Shown here piece by piece: positions 7,404 through 16,275 of a stretch of 45,070 nt of DNA. Position numbers and translations under genes: made by a program. A model generated the notes under the pieces. It was not told the origin of the DNA. It saw only the letters and a list, made by a program, of their open reading frames with translations, and ran no database searches. The first letter of the stretch is position 1, and each line of letters begins with the position of its first letter. The stretch comes from a virus: positions 1 through 45,070 of IMG/VR virus record IMGVR_UViG_3300049629_001207; one strand, 5' to 3'.

Positions 7404-8816
7404 TTACGCATTAACAAGGTTGTCACAAAGTACAAAGGATGCTTCATGGCGAGGTGCACCATCGGTGTACATAATGCCACGATACCACGTTTGGTCGGTC
7501 GTAAATGGTGTATCACCTTGGGTGCTGATTTGGAACTCGATTGCTCCACTCATCGCAACAAGGTAATCGGTGAAGTCACCACCAAGTACATAAGACAAGT
7601 TAGAAGCACTACCCTTAGTACGAGTACCACTAATTTGAGTGGACTTGTAGACAGGGTTGCCGTAAAGATTGCCAGGGGTAGCTCGGGTCAAATCAATGTT
7701 CGCGTTCATTTCACGGAACATGTTAAACACGAATGGGCCCTTTTTATCTCCAGCGGTAACAGCGTCAGCTCGTCTATTGGAGATGGCTGCGTACATTAAA
7801 GGACGCATTACAAATGCTTTGAACGAAGCATTTTGTTCTTCAACCTTGCCGATCATTTGAGCAATATCTTCAGGTTCTAAAGTGTTGCCGTTGGCAGCTA
7901 CTGTAGAAGCTGTATGCCTTGTGATACCAGCGTAGTTGATAAGACCCTTAGGTTCGTTGCTTGAACCAGTTGCTTCAAGAAGCGACTTGTCCAACCGCAG
8001 AGCCAGAACACGACTAATGTCTTCACGGAGGAACATTTCAACAGAGATAGAGCTGAAGCGAAATAGCTCATTAGGTACTTTGCAAAGAATGCCAAGTTTC
8101 TTGGCCTGCAAGAGTACATCCCCTGTTTCGGGTTGGGATTCCGTAATCGCATTGGATTCACCGACCCAGTAGGCAGTACCAGCGTTAGTTTGCCTTGGGA
8201 AGGTAATTCGGCCATTGGGTGGCATGGCTATAGTTCTGGCACCGGCTTGCATGAAAACTTCGTTGTTACGGAGTAGGTCAATAAGTTCACCTTGGACTGG
8301 AGGAGCAACAAGAGCTCCGCCTTGACCTTCGTCAATCCAAGATAAAGCTTTGGTCTGACCCCAATGTTTTTGACGGAGTGCAAACACTTCGTCACGGTCA
8401 ACACCGGATACACCGGCTTGAACTACTTGTTTCATTTCTCTTGCAAACCCTTCTTCACCGGGAATTTCCGCGATGTAGTCAGAGCCGAAGGGAGCCATGA
8501 TAGTATTTGTTGAAGCCTTGTTGTAGCCAAGACGATCAACATAAAGGTTCTGAAGCTTCTTAGCGGTTTCCCATTCAACCCGAGCATTCTCAGGAGAAAG
8601 TTCACCACGAAGAAGACCGAAGAGTTTTACGAAGCTGTAGCCACGACTGGACATAGAATCTTCACCCTTGCGAACTGAAGGAGCTGCACCGGGTAGGTTG
8701 CCCCTTACAGATTTGCTAGAGGTTTCAATTTCTTCCAGCTTGGTCTGAAGCTTAGCTTGGTTGTCTTGAATGCCTTGAATAGCATCTAAAACAGGTTTGT
8801 TCTTTTTCTCTGCCAT
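7404..8816 (-). CDS. major capsid protein, HK97 fold
   Basis: 470 residues starting MAEKKNKPVLDAIQGIQDNQ. The first ~70 residues are a charged coiled-coil segment, as in the delta (scaffold) domain that the prohead protease removes in HK97-like phages. Then come typical HK97-family blocks: EGQGGALVAPPVQGELIDLL, TIAMPPNGRITFPRQTNAGT, AYWVGES, KKLGILCKVPNELFRFS, EATGSSNEPKGLINYAG, and a late GNLYGNPVYKSTQIS. Gene order portal, protease, capsid confirms the call. The small four-Cys gene between protease and capsid is unusual. Confidence 0.93.
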   Translation of the reverse strand: MAEKKNKPVLDAIQGIQDNQAKLQTKLEEIETSSKSVRGNLPGAAPSVRKGEDSMSSRGYSFVKLFGLLRGELSPENARVEWETAKKLQNLYVDRLGYNKASTNTIMAPFGSDYIAEIPGEEGFAREMKQVVQAGVSGVDRDEVFALRQKHWGQTKALSWIDEGQGGALVAPPVQGELIDLLRNNEVFMQAGARTIAMPPNGRITFPRQTNAGTAYWVGESNAITESQPETGDVLLQAKKLGILCKVPNELFRFSSISVEMFLREDISRVLALRLDKSLLEATGSSNEPKGLINYAGITRHTASTVAANGNTLEPEDIAQMIGKVEEQNASFKAFVMRPLMYAAISNRRADAVTAGDKKGPFVFNMFREMNANIDLTRATPGNLYGNPVYKSTQISGTRTKGSASNLSYVLGGDFTDYLVAMSGAIEFQISTQGDTPFTTDQTWYRGIMYTDGAPRHEASFVLCDNLVNA

Positions 8817-8848
8817 GATTGGTTATGTCCTTTCGTAGATTAAACCAT

Positions 8849-9157
8849 TCAAGAAGAAACTTGTATAAATTCCCCGCAACTGTTTGAACTGATTGTGGCC
8901 GGAAAATGTCCAAGTCTTCCTTGCATTTGCAATTGAAACCCTGGATGAGATCCCGCGATTACAGGTGGATACCTTCTGCAATCTCCCCACTCGCCCGCTT
9001 GTTGAGTGTTAAGGTTAATCATGCCGACTGAAACAAGCGACTCTTTGGGGTATTTAAACCAATGTAAACAGTTAGAACATTGATTTTTTTTAGTCCCAAT
9101 TTCCTGTTCAACTTGGGTAAGAGGCTGAACAGGAAATGAGTTTCGTTTTTCTTTCAT
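8849..9157 (-). CDS. small four-cysteine protein, putative metal-binding
   Basis: 102 residues starting MKEKRNSFPVQPLTQVEQE. It contains CSNCLHWF (C-x2-C), then GDCRRYPPV and a final SCGEF, giving four cysteines spaced as in small phage proteins that look like zinc or iron ligands (C-x2-C, G-x-CRR-PP, CGEF). It sits between the prohead protease and the capsid genes, 3 bases upstream of the protease end. Function is unknown; a capsid-assembly or regulatory role is only suggested by position. Confidence 0.6.
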   Translation of the reverse strand: MKEKRNSFPVQPLTQVEQEIGTKKNQCSNCLHWFKYPKESLVSVGMINLNTQQAGEWGDCRRYPPVIAGSHPGFQLQMQGRLGHFPATISSNSCGEFIQVSS

Positions 9158-9160
9158 GCG

Positions 9161-11449
9161 TTATTTTCGTCCTGTCAATTCAAATAACTTTTTGTTAAGT
9201 GAATCTTGATTAGACTTCAAAATTGTCAACGCATTTAAGATTGATTTTCGTTCTTCTTCTTCTTCGTTTTTTTGCTCTTCTTCTTCTTGAGCTTTTTTGG
9301 ACTTATGCATGTCGTCCATTTTCTCGTGAAGGCTTTTTAAGATATCGGTGTGAGCAATAGCACAATCGTACATATTGTTCATGACTTCAGACATGCCTTT
9401 AAGAATTTTGGTTGTGTCTTCTTCTTCGGCATCTTTGTCTTCTTCGTCAATACCTTTGTCTTCTTCATCTTCATCATCGATGGCTTTAGCAGCTTCTTCA
9501 TCGGTGTCATCTTCATCCATATCTTTTTCTTCTTCGTCTTCATCAATCTCTTTTAATTCTTCATCTTCTTCAGATGGTTTCTTTTTCTTTTTCTTATCTT
9601 CATCTTCTTCATAAGCCATTTGAAGCTCCTTGGTGTCAGGGAATAATTTTTTCTCTTTATTTACCTTTAATCCAATTTCTTTTTTAGACCCTACAACAGA
9701 ATTAGAATTTACGGAAGGGTGTAGAGCTTTTTTATCTGAAGGTTGTTTTGGTGGAGGAATAAGGGCATCAAGGTCTTTGTCTTCGTTTGATTTTTTTTCT
9801 TTGGAATACTTAGGATGATCTTTGTGTAAGAGATCATTGTCACTAATGTATTTACTGTTTTCGGGTTTTCCATTTTTGCAAAGCTTTAAGAAAGCATTTA
9901 CCCTTGCAAAAGCCCATTGAGCCCGAGTCATGTTTGGACGGTGAGATGAAGAGAAAGCTCCTGCACCTCTACGGTAAACAGACTTGACTGCCCCAAGAGT
10001 AGTCTTTGCCCATGCAGGTTTTTCTTTTACATTTTCATTGTGTTTGTCAATTTTGTTTTGAAGCGTCTTTTTTGTTGCCTCGCTAATTTGAATTTTACCT
10101 TTGTCATCAGAAGCCGAGTTAGGTTTGTTTTTATCACTACCTGTGATTTGATCTTTAGGTGGAGCAGCAGGATTCTTTTTTTCTTTTGAAGCGTTATTAA
10201 GGTTAGAGTTAATTAATTCTTCGTTTAACTCTTTGATAGATTTAGAACTTTTGTTTGGATCAAATGCCCAGTTCTTTAGTGAGATATCTCTTTTAGATAT
10301 GGGGCATTCTTTAGATATAGGTTTACCCTTTGGCATTTTTTGCATTCGGGAATTGAAGGCAATTGTTTTATTTGCCCATGTAATATGTTTTTCAGTCCAG
10401 TTTTCTTTTGATGTTGAAAGCAACTCTAGATTTCTTTTTATTGGGCCCGTACTTAAAGATGCTTTTTTAGAACATTTGTGTTCGCTCCAAGCTTTTAATT
10501 CCTTGTACGACATATTGGTTTCTTTTTTATATTTTGAATAAACCTCATTTAATTTTTCTTTGTCAACAGAAGGAGCAGCTTTTTTAAAATCATCGCTTGC
10601 GACTTGTTTAAATTCGGATTCTAAACCGGGAGTCGGGCCTTGAGGTGAGACATAGGTAATAGGAGAAAACGAAACAGGTACTACAGTTTTTTGTACAGGA
10701 GGGATCCAAGCAGCTAAAGCTTTTCGAACTGCTGGAGTTATTTTTTCTCCTTCAATGTGTCCTCGTCCTAGATGAGCTGCAAGAGCATCTTGATTTGCAG
10801 GGATGGGAACAACAGACCATTCAATCATATCCCATTCGATAAAGTGCATAATAGGATGACCCATGTTGCGGAAGTCAACAATCTTGTCACCTTCAGAAGT
10901 GGACTCTTCTTTATTGTCTGTATGAATAACGGCGGCTCGAACAGGAAGGAATCCAATAGACGCAGCTTGTAATTCTTTGCGAGCAATGAGGCGGAAGATA
11001 AGTTCTGACTCTGGTGTCTCACCATGAAACCATGCGGTGGAACGGATGATGCCGTTTTCTTTATCTACTTCAAGACAAAGATTTCCTTCAGCATCTCGGG
11101 CGGAAGCAATGGGAAGGTCATCAGTACGGTGAGCAAAGAAAACACGAGGGTTACGAGCATAGTTTTTTAGGTGTGGAAGACAACCATCTGGCTCTACGAT
11201 ATCACCATGACGATCTTTGCAACATGTAGATACGATAAACTTTGCACACATTTTGGTTGTATCAATTTCGGGAGCAATATCTGTTTGCGAATCCATTGCA
11301 AGAACGGATTCTTGGTTCTCTAAAGTGTGTACAAGGTTGCGGGAGGCCGTAGCTATACCTGTAAAACCTACAGTTTTGCCTTGGGTTAAAAGAATTTCGC
11401 GTCGTTTTCGGATAAAAGAAAGAATATCTGCGGTGGTATCAAGCCTCAT
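9161..11449 (-). CDS. prohead protease (S78-like) fused to a long acidic, scaffold-like tail
   Basis: 762 residues from the ATG at 11449, chosen over an upstream in-frame start at 11524 because AGGAG lies 6 bases before it. Residues ~20-230 match HK97 gp4-type proteases: KMCAKFIVSTCCKDRHGDIV, FFAHRTDDLPIA (candidate catalytic His107), LQAASIGFLPVR (candidate Ser164), and EWDMIEWSVVPIPANQDAL. These proteins normally have about 200 residues. Here about 500 more follow: a Lys/Ser-rich region, then a run of Asp/Glu (~620-700), and a C-terminal helical segment (MSEVMNNMYDCAIAH...SILNALTILKSNQDSLNKKL). The tail may act as an internal scaffold cleaved during maturation. The start overlaps the portal stop by 11 bases. 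Confidence 0.82.
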   Translation of the reverse strand: MRLDTTADILSFIRKRREILLTQGKTVGFTGIATASRNLVHTLENQESVLAMDSQTDIAPEIDTTKMCAKFIVSTCCKDRHGDIVEPDGCLPHLKNYARNPRVFFAHRTDDLPIASARDAEGNLCLEVDKENGIIRSTAWFHGETPESELIFRLIARKELQAASIGFLPVRAAVIHTDNKEESTSEGDKIVDFRNMGHPIMHFIEWDMIEWSVVPIPANQDALAAHLGRGHIEGEKITPAVRKALAAWIPPVQKTVVPVSFSPITYVSPQGPTPGLESEFKQVASDDFKKAAPSVDKEKLNEVYSKYKKETNMSYKELKAWSEHKCSKKASLSTGPIKRNLELLSTSKENWTEKHITWANKTIAFNSRMQKMPKGKPISKECPISKRDISLKNWAFDPNKSSKSIKELNEELINSNLNNASKEKKNPAAPPKDQITGSDKNKPNSASDDKGKIQISEATKKTLQNKIDKHNENVKEKPAWAKTTLGAVKSVYRRGAGAFSSSHRPNMTRAQWAFARVNAFLKLCKNGKPENSKYISDNDLLHKDHPKYSKEKKSNEDKDLDALIPPPKQPSDKKALHPSVNSNSVVGSKKEIGLKVNKEKKLFPDTKELQMAYEEDEDKKKKKKPSEEDEELKEIDEDEEEKDMDEDDTDEEAAKAIDDEDEEDKGIDEEDKDAEEEDTTKILKGMSEVMNNMYDCAIAHTDILKSLHEKMDDMHKSKKAQEEEEQKNEEEEERKSILNALTILKSNQDSLNKKLFELTGRK

Positions 11450-12950
11450 GTGATGCTCCTTGTATGTTTTTGTTGTCTGAAGGGGACGAATTTGGCTCCG
11501 GAATAGGCAAATGCGTACCGCCAACAGAAGTAGAACCGGGTGAAGTAGTGTCTTTAGGGGCAGATTTTGGCTCTGAAGATGAGGAATTTGGAGGGCCAGA
11601 TGTCATATTGAGGGGAACAATAGGCTGATCTCCCCATTTATCTGCGTATGGTTCGCGTCCCCGCATGAGTCGGACTTCATTTGGAGTGATGGCACCACAC
11701 ATGAGATCGGTTTGGATCTGCTTTTCGGTGAGTTCTGGGTCTAAAGGGGTGATGTCTTCCCACCAAACACGAAGCGAAGGGTCGTATTGTCGAGCTATTT
11801 TTTCTGAAAGTACCTGGCCCATGTATCGCATCAGAGGGTTTATGGTCATTTGCATGAATGCAATGTATGAAGCGATGAGCGAACCGTAGGAACTGTCTTT
11901 GGATAAGCCTACTACGCTGGCTGGAACACCAAAAAGGGCAAGGATATTGTCTCGGGTTTCGGTTGCGGTTTCTCCAAAGAGCATTTGGTTAATGCCTAAA
12001 GATAACGGAGTTACGGTAGCACCCGGAGGAACAAAGAGAGGTTTATTGCTTCGGGTTTCACCTGTGTAACGAGAGACAAATTTAGCTTCAATACGACGGA
12101 GAGCTTCGTCTGAAGGGTCTTGATACTTGCCATCAAACTGAATAGCTACGGTAGGGAAAGTTCCGTTTTTGTAAGCGTACCAACGCGAACGATTAATTGT
12201 ATCCATCGTATCTACCCATTGATTCCCTGCGGTCAAAGGGCCAAAGCCGTCAATTTTTGAGACAGGGGATTTGTCTTTAAAGACGGTGACTTCATCTGCG
12301 GGTAGGAATAATTTTTGATGGACACCCTCTACAGGTCTTACTTCATATCCTGCAATAGCTCTGTCTGTTCCCGGTACAGGCCACATCCAATGCGAAGGGA
12401 CTACCCATATAGCTGCAGGAAGACCAAGTGAGTTTTTAGGAGTCCACCAGTAAGCGGAGCCTGTGAGCTTAAAGAACATTACGGTTTCATACCAAAGATC
12501 ATAAGAGGTGTCGGGATCGTTAGGGTCTTTGATTAAACGCATTAAAGGATGACGATCCGGTACTGGCTTAAGAGCTTCATGAGCAAGAAGCGGAGTAAGA
12601 GCTTTATTTTTCATATGACGAAAACGCATGCCGTCTTCTGTCTCTGAGCTAACCCAAGAAATGTTAGGAACCGTGGAAGCGACTTGTTGTGCGATTGCTC
12701 GAATGGCAATGTAGACCCAATGTTTGTAGTTGCGGACTTGTTCGACGCGATAGTCTGTCCACGAACTGATAAAGGGGGTACCGGAAGGACTGTAGCTTAC
12801 TAAGCTGGAAAGGTCTTTGGGGTCTCGAATGTCGGGGTAAGGGCCAATATTTGCAAGTACATTCGAATCTAAAGGCGAAGGGGCCCTACCTCCCGGTTTG
12901 CGAGCTGGGAGCTTAGATGAAGAACTTTTTTTACTTGGCTGTTTTGCCAT
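11439..12950 (-). CDS. portal protein
   Basis: 503 residues starting MAKQPSKKSSSSKLPARKPG. Family blocks of HK97/lambda-type portals are visible: SYSPSGTPFISSWTDYRVEQ, NYKHWVYIAIRAIAQQVAS, LMRLIKDPNDPDTSYDLWYE, LTGSAYWWTPKN, GLPAAIWVVPSHWMWPVPG, YEVRPVEG, ETRDNILALFGVPASVVGLS, and ADKWGDQPIVPLNM near the end. It is the first gene of the virion operon and diverges from the gene at 13011. The C-terminal ~60 residues are Ser/Pro-rich and low in complexity. The dodecameric portal is the DNA channel and the site of terminase docking. Confidence 0.92.
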   Translation of the reverse strand: MAKQPSKKSSSSKLPARKPGGRAPSPLDSNVLANIGPYPDIRDPKDLSSLVSYSPSGTPFISSWTDYRVEQVRNYKHWVYIAIRAIAQQVASTVPNISWVSSETEDGMRFRHMKNKALTPLLAHEALKPVPDRHPLMRLIKDPNDPDTSYDLWYETVMFFKLTGSAYWWTPKNSLGLPAAIWVVPSHWMWPVPGTDRAIAGYEVRPVEGVHQKLFLPADEVTVFKDKSPVSKIDGFGPLTAGNQWVDTMDTINRSRWYAYKNGTFPTVAIQFDGKYQDPSDEALRRIEAKFVSRYTGETRSNKPLFVPPGATVTPLSLGINQMLFGETATETRDNILALFGVPASVVGLSKDSSYGSLIASYIAFMQMTINPLMRYMGQVLSEKIARQYDPSLRVWWEDITPLDPELTEKQIQTDLMCGAITPNEVRLMRGREPYADKWGDQPIVPLNMTSGPPNSSSSEPKSAPKDTTSPGSTSVGGTHLPIPEPNSSPSDNKNIQGASHEA

Positions 12951-13010
12951 AATTTTAAATCCATGTTAAGGTTGAGGCGAAAATATTAGACTAAAAAAGG
13001 AGTTTTCTCA

Positions 13011-15491
13011 ATGGCTAACCATTTTAAAAAGCTAATAGCCAACATAGATAAGGCTTTAACTGCAGAATTTAAATACGATCAAGACGATGATGAGGCAGAA
13101 CCTCGTTTGGATTTAGATTTTATTGATGGGCTAGTTTCTAAATATCATGACGAATTACGCAAAAACCTTAAAGCAATTACTAATACCGTTAAAGGCCAAA
13201 AGCATGATGAACTTTCGTATGCACCAAACGCTTCTGAAAAAGATAAGGTTAAAGCTAAATTAAAATTTTATGAAACATATCAAAAGAAGTTAATAAAGGA
13301 GTTAGTAAGAGAGTATCCCGAATTAGAAGGAATTATAAAAACAGGCAACCCTAGTGAATCTTCTTTTTCTATTAAGGCATTAAGTGGGGCTGAGTGCCCA
13401 AAAGTAAACGAGAGTGACTTTTCTCGCAAAGTACAAAACGGGTTGAGAATAAGAGCACAAAACCATCAATCAATTGAAAAAGCAATTAATGAAAGGTTTG
13501 GACGAGAAACCGTATCGATTGTTTCTGCTCATATGGATTCAGTTGGATTTAATGATGCTTACAAGGCGGGAAGGTTTGAGGCTATACAAAAAAAAGAAGT
13601 AGATGCACGAATGGAAGAAGAAAGACGAGAAAGAGAGGATGAAGGAGAAAAGTATGATTCTGCTTTAACAAAAATGGTAGGAGGTAATCCGGGTAATTGG
13701 GTAATAACCTCAGGATCTTTTTCTGGTAAGACCTTAGCTGAAGTGGGAAGTATGATGGAAAACGGAGATGAAGAAGGCAGACGGCTTAATAATAAACTTC
13801 TTTCTAATTTAGAAGACAAGAAAAATGCAATTGAAGCTAGTGAAACCATTTTACAAAACGAAGAAAAGGCAATTATAGCTCAGGCAAAAAATCTTACCGG
13901 AAGAACTTATACTTATGCACAGCTTTCGGGAATGTATAATAGTTTGCCTCCGGTTATGCAGACATTAATTGATAAACAAGAAAAACGAATAAAACATATA
14001 GCAATTCTAAGCACCCGTTACCAAAGTGCGTCTATACGATTAAACGCTGATAGCAAAAGAATCAGAGGGATTGCAGACAAAGCTACCAATTGGATTTTAA
14101 ATACTTACGCTACTATTGTTGCTAACCCAAATGCCTTTGCAAGACGGTTTGGAAAAGCTTTACCAGCTAATAAGACAGGTCTTAACAATGCTCTTGTCGC
14201 TATGTTTAAATCTTATGCTAAAAGTTCTGATCTAATAAAAAAAGCGTATCAAGCTAAAGGGGTGTTAGCTGAAGAAGAAAGAAGAGAGGAGTCTAATTTT
14301 TTTTACACCTTAACTGAATTTTACATAGGCAGAGATGGGGTTAAAAGATCTAAACCTGTAACTAGATACAACGCTCCTAAAAAAATGGAAGGCGAAGGTT
14401 TTACTTCAGAAGATACAAGTAAAGAACCAAAAAATTTATCTGAGCAAGATAAGCCAGGAAGAAATGCTTCGGGAAGGGTTTATAAAAAAGACGGAACAAA
14501 AGTTTCAGATGAAGAGGTAAGAAAAAAAAGGAAAGAGAAAGATTACGGTTTAGATGCAATGTTGCGGGGATTGGGTGAAGGGATGAGTGTTCACGACAGA
14601 GTAAAACTATACAAATTGCAAGATGTATTAAAGAATCTTCCTAAGCGAACCACTAAAGAATGGGTGATTGACCCTTTGACTGGAGAGCAAAGGTTGATGC
14701 GTAAAGGTTCAAATTTAGGTTTGATGTTGGTTTACGATAAACATCGAAAGCTAGTTTGGAAAGAGTTTGATGTTTATGGTAAAGCAAGAAAGGCGGTAGG
14801 AGGGAGTTTAGAAAGACTTAAGCAAAAAGAGATTGATAAACAAAGAATTCTTTTGTTTGCAGCAGAATCTATGATTTCAGATAGCATGGGGAAAGATCGA
14901 ACGGTCAAGGAGGCAGATGCCGTAAATCTTGGGCAAGTAGATACTGATCGTAAGGTTACTACTGATGAGGTTTTGGATAAAAATATTCAATACGATGGGA
15001 GTGAAGCGGGGGATTACAGTTCGCAATTTACAAAGAAAAGACAAAAGTATTCTGAAAAGATTAAAGAAGCAACTTCTTACAAACAGTTAGAAAAAACGGA
15101 AATGAAAATTTATGAAGACATGGGTAAAGCCGGACATATTGTAGATCCAAGTATAAGAAAACAAATTATTATAGTAGGACAAATAGAAAACTTTATGGAA
15201 GGGAGTAGTGATACTCCTAACTTTTATACAGGCCCTATGGTTAGTAGAGAAACCATCTTAGCTATGAGAGAGTATGGATCTCCTGCAAGTATAAAAGCAA
15301 TTGAACAATTTCATGAAGCTCAATTAAAACATTACTCTGAAGGTGGGAGGGGTCTGGCAGAAAGTAATTATTTTCATGAATCTGAAAATAGATATTCAAC
15401 TGAGTACGAATTATTAGATTCACAACTTCCTATTAAAACTCAACTCGATTTAAAACGCATGGAGTTACGAAACTCTGGAGCGAAAGACTAA
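13011..15491 (+). CDS. 826-residue protein of unknown function
   Basis: Starts MANHFKKLIANIDKALTAEF after a ribosome site (AAGGAG, 9 bases upstream). It is highly charged (Lys, Glu, Asp, Arg) and mostly helical by appearance, with an Asp/Glu patch at 25-35 and Arg/Glu-rich coiled-coil-like segments (for example EERREREDEGEKYD). A distinctive central stretch reads TKEWVIDPLTGEQRLMRKGS, and it ends MELRNSGAKD. There is no signal peptide or membrane segment. It is transcribed away from the portal gene and followed by a terminator hairpin. I do not recognise the family. The size and charge could fit an internal virion, ejected or scaffolding protein, but this is not supported by any motif. Confidence 0.75.
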   Translation: MANHFKKLIANIDKALTAEFKYDQDDDEAEPRLDLDFIDGLVSKYHDELRKNLKAITNTVKGQKHDELSYAPNASEKDKVKAKLKFYETYQKKLIKELVREYPELEGIIKTGNPSESSFSIKALSGAECPKVNESDFSRKVQNGLRIRAQNHQSIEKAINERFGRETVSIVSAHMDSVGFNDAYKAGRFEAIQKKEVDARMEEERREREDEGEKYDSALTKMVGGNPGNWVITSGSFSGKTLAEVGSMMENGDEEGRRLNNKLLSNLEDKKNAIEASETILQNEEKAIIAQAKNLTGRTYTYAQLSGMYNSLPPVMQTLIDKQEKRIKHIAILSTRYQSASIRLNADSKRIRGIADKATNWILNTYATIVANPNAFARRFGKALPANKTGLNNALVAMFKSYAKSSDLIKKAYQAKGVLAEEERREESNFFYTLTEFYIGRDGVKRSKPVTRYNAPKKMEGEGFTSEDTSKEPKNLSEQDKPGRNASGRVYKKDGTKVSDEEVRKKRKEKDYGLDAMLRGLGEGMSVHDRVKLYKLQDVLKNLPKRTTKEWVIDPLTGEQRLMRKGSNLGLMLVYDKHRKLVWKEFDVYGKARKAVGGSLERLKQKEIDKQRILLFAAESMISDSMGKDRTVKEADAVNLGQVDTDRKVTTDEVLDKNIQYDGSEAGDYSSQFTKKRQKYSEKIKEATSYKQLEKTEMKIYEDMGKAGHIVDPSIRKQIIIVGQIENFMEGSSDTPNFYTGPMVSRETILAMREYGSPASIKAIEQFHEAQLKHYSEGGRGLAESNYFHESENRYSTEYELLDSQLPIKTQLDLKRMELRNSGAKD

Positions 15492-15529
15492 CGAACTTTA
15501 AAAATGAGGCTCCGTTAAGGAGGGGTACA

Positions 15530-15560
15530 GTACATATTTATGTACCTTTCTTTATATGAT
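15530..15560 (+). promoter_or_regulatory. palindromic operator-like site next to a -10 element
   Basis: GTACATA-TT-TATGTAC (15530-15545) is a perfect 7-2-7 inverted repeat. TATGAT (15555-15560) follows at a spacing that would put the palindrome near the -35 position of a promoter reading toward 15653. A TTGACA at about 15561-15566 also follows. The site lies in the 161-base gap after the 826-residue gene. A repressor or activator site is inferred from shape alone. Confidence 0.4.
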
Positions 15561-15605
15561 TTGACACCCCCCGTAGGGTTTCGACTTATGAAGACTGCCA
15601 TTTTT

Positions 15606-15634
15606 CAGCCATCTCACTTTGGGGTGGCTGTTTT
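15606..15634 (+). terminator. stem-loop terminator after the 826-residue gene
   Basis: CAGCCATCTC pairs with GGGGTGGCTG (10 base pairs, two G-T pairs, loop ACTTT) and is followed by TTTTCGTTT. It precedes the ribosome site of the next gene (AAGGAG at 15640). A T5 run on its left flank would also give a terminator in the other direction. Confidence 0.6.
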
Positions 15635-15652
15635 CGTTTAAGGAGTTTCGTT

Positions 15653-16192
15653 ATGGCTAATTTCATCTACATGATTTTCTTGGTTAAGTTGTCGTTCATC
15701 ATCACAATGGTTGGTGATTTGAGTATGAACTTCTTTTACTTATGTACTGCAATGTGCGTTGCTGCTTTGAGTACTGCAATGTTGTGTGCTCGTTCTAGAT
15801 ACACCCTCTTGAAAGAATTTGATGTAACAAAGGTTATGTATGAACACGAAGTGATTCGAGGTGGTCATCCAGAGATTAGGGTTTTCGCCACAACAGAAAA
15901 CGAGATCATCATCAGCACTCATGGCTGCACAGACGGTAGTGTGCTTGGGATTTATCGAGGTAATGTCTCTGTTGATGAGCTTGTGAAACAGTTGATCAGC
16001 ATTAAGGTTTTAACTTCTACACAACAAGTAAAAGTTCATTGCTGCTATCCTGCAATGGTTCACTCAACAATTACTAACAACAATATCACAATGTTGTTTC
16101 CTACTATCAAAACCGTGACTTACGGTGATCAAGAAGGAATTTCTGGATTTGGCAAGATGATCTTTCTGAAGAAGGTTCGTTTGTACGTCTAA
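15653..16192 (+). CDS. membrane-anchored protein of unknown function
   Basis: 179 residues starting MANFIYMIFLVKLSFIITMV, with GGAG 7 bases before the ATG. The first ~50 residues contain two hydrophobic segments (about 4-20 and 25-48, the latter with several Cys), followed by a ~130-residue soluble domain with mixed alpha/beta appearance (HPEIRVFATTENEIIISTHG, VDELVKQLISIKVL). I do not recognise the family. It lies between two stem-loops and upstream of the RNA polymerase-like gene. Higher Cys content than its neighbours is a visible oddity. Confidence 0.6.
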   Translation: MANFIYMIFLVKLSFIITMVGDLSMNFFYLCTAMCVAALSTAMLCARSRYTLLKEFDVTKVMYEHEVIRGGHPEIRVFATTENEIIISTHGCTDGSVLGIYRGNVSVDELVKQLISIKVLTSTQQVKVHCCYPAMVHSTITNNNITMLFPTIKTVTYGDQEGISGFGKMIFLKKVRLYV

Positions 16193-16226
16193 GCGTCAAG
16201 TGTTTGTAATTAGTTTGTTTTTTCTA

Positions 16227-16259
16227 AAGCCTCTGCACGTTGCAGGGGCTTGTTCTATT
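16227..16259 (+). terminator. stem-loop before the RNA polymerase-like gene
   Basis: AAGCCTCTGCA pairs with TGCAGGGGCTT (11 base pairs, one G-T pair, loop CGT), followed by the T-rich GTTCTATTT. It lies 16 bases before the ribosome site of the next gene, so it could act as a terminator, an attenuator or a processing site. Confidence 0.6.
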
Positions 16260-16275
16260 TATAGAGGAGATTCTG

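Noticed and set aside
9350-9614. Plus-strand frames over the acidic region of the protease gene
   Set aside because: They are reverse-complement shadows of GAA/GAT runs, giving Ser/Phe low-complexity peptides without ribosome sites.
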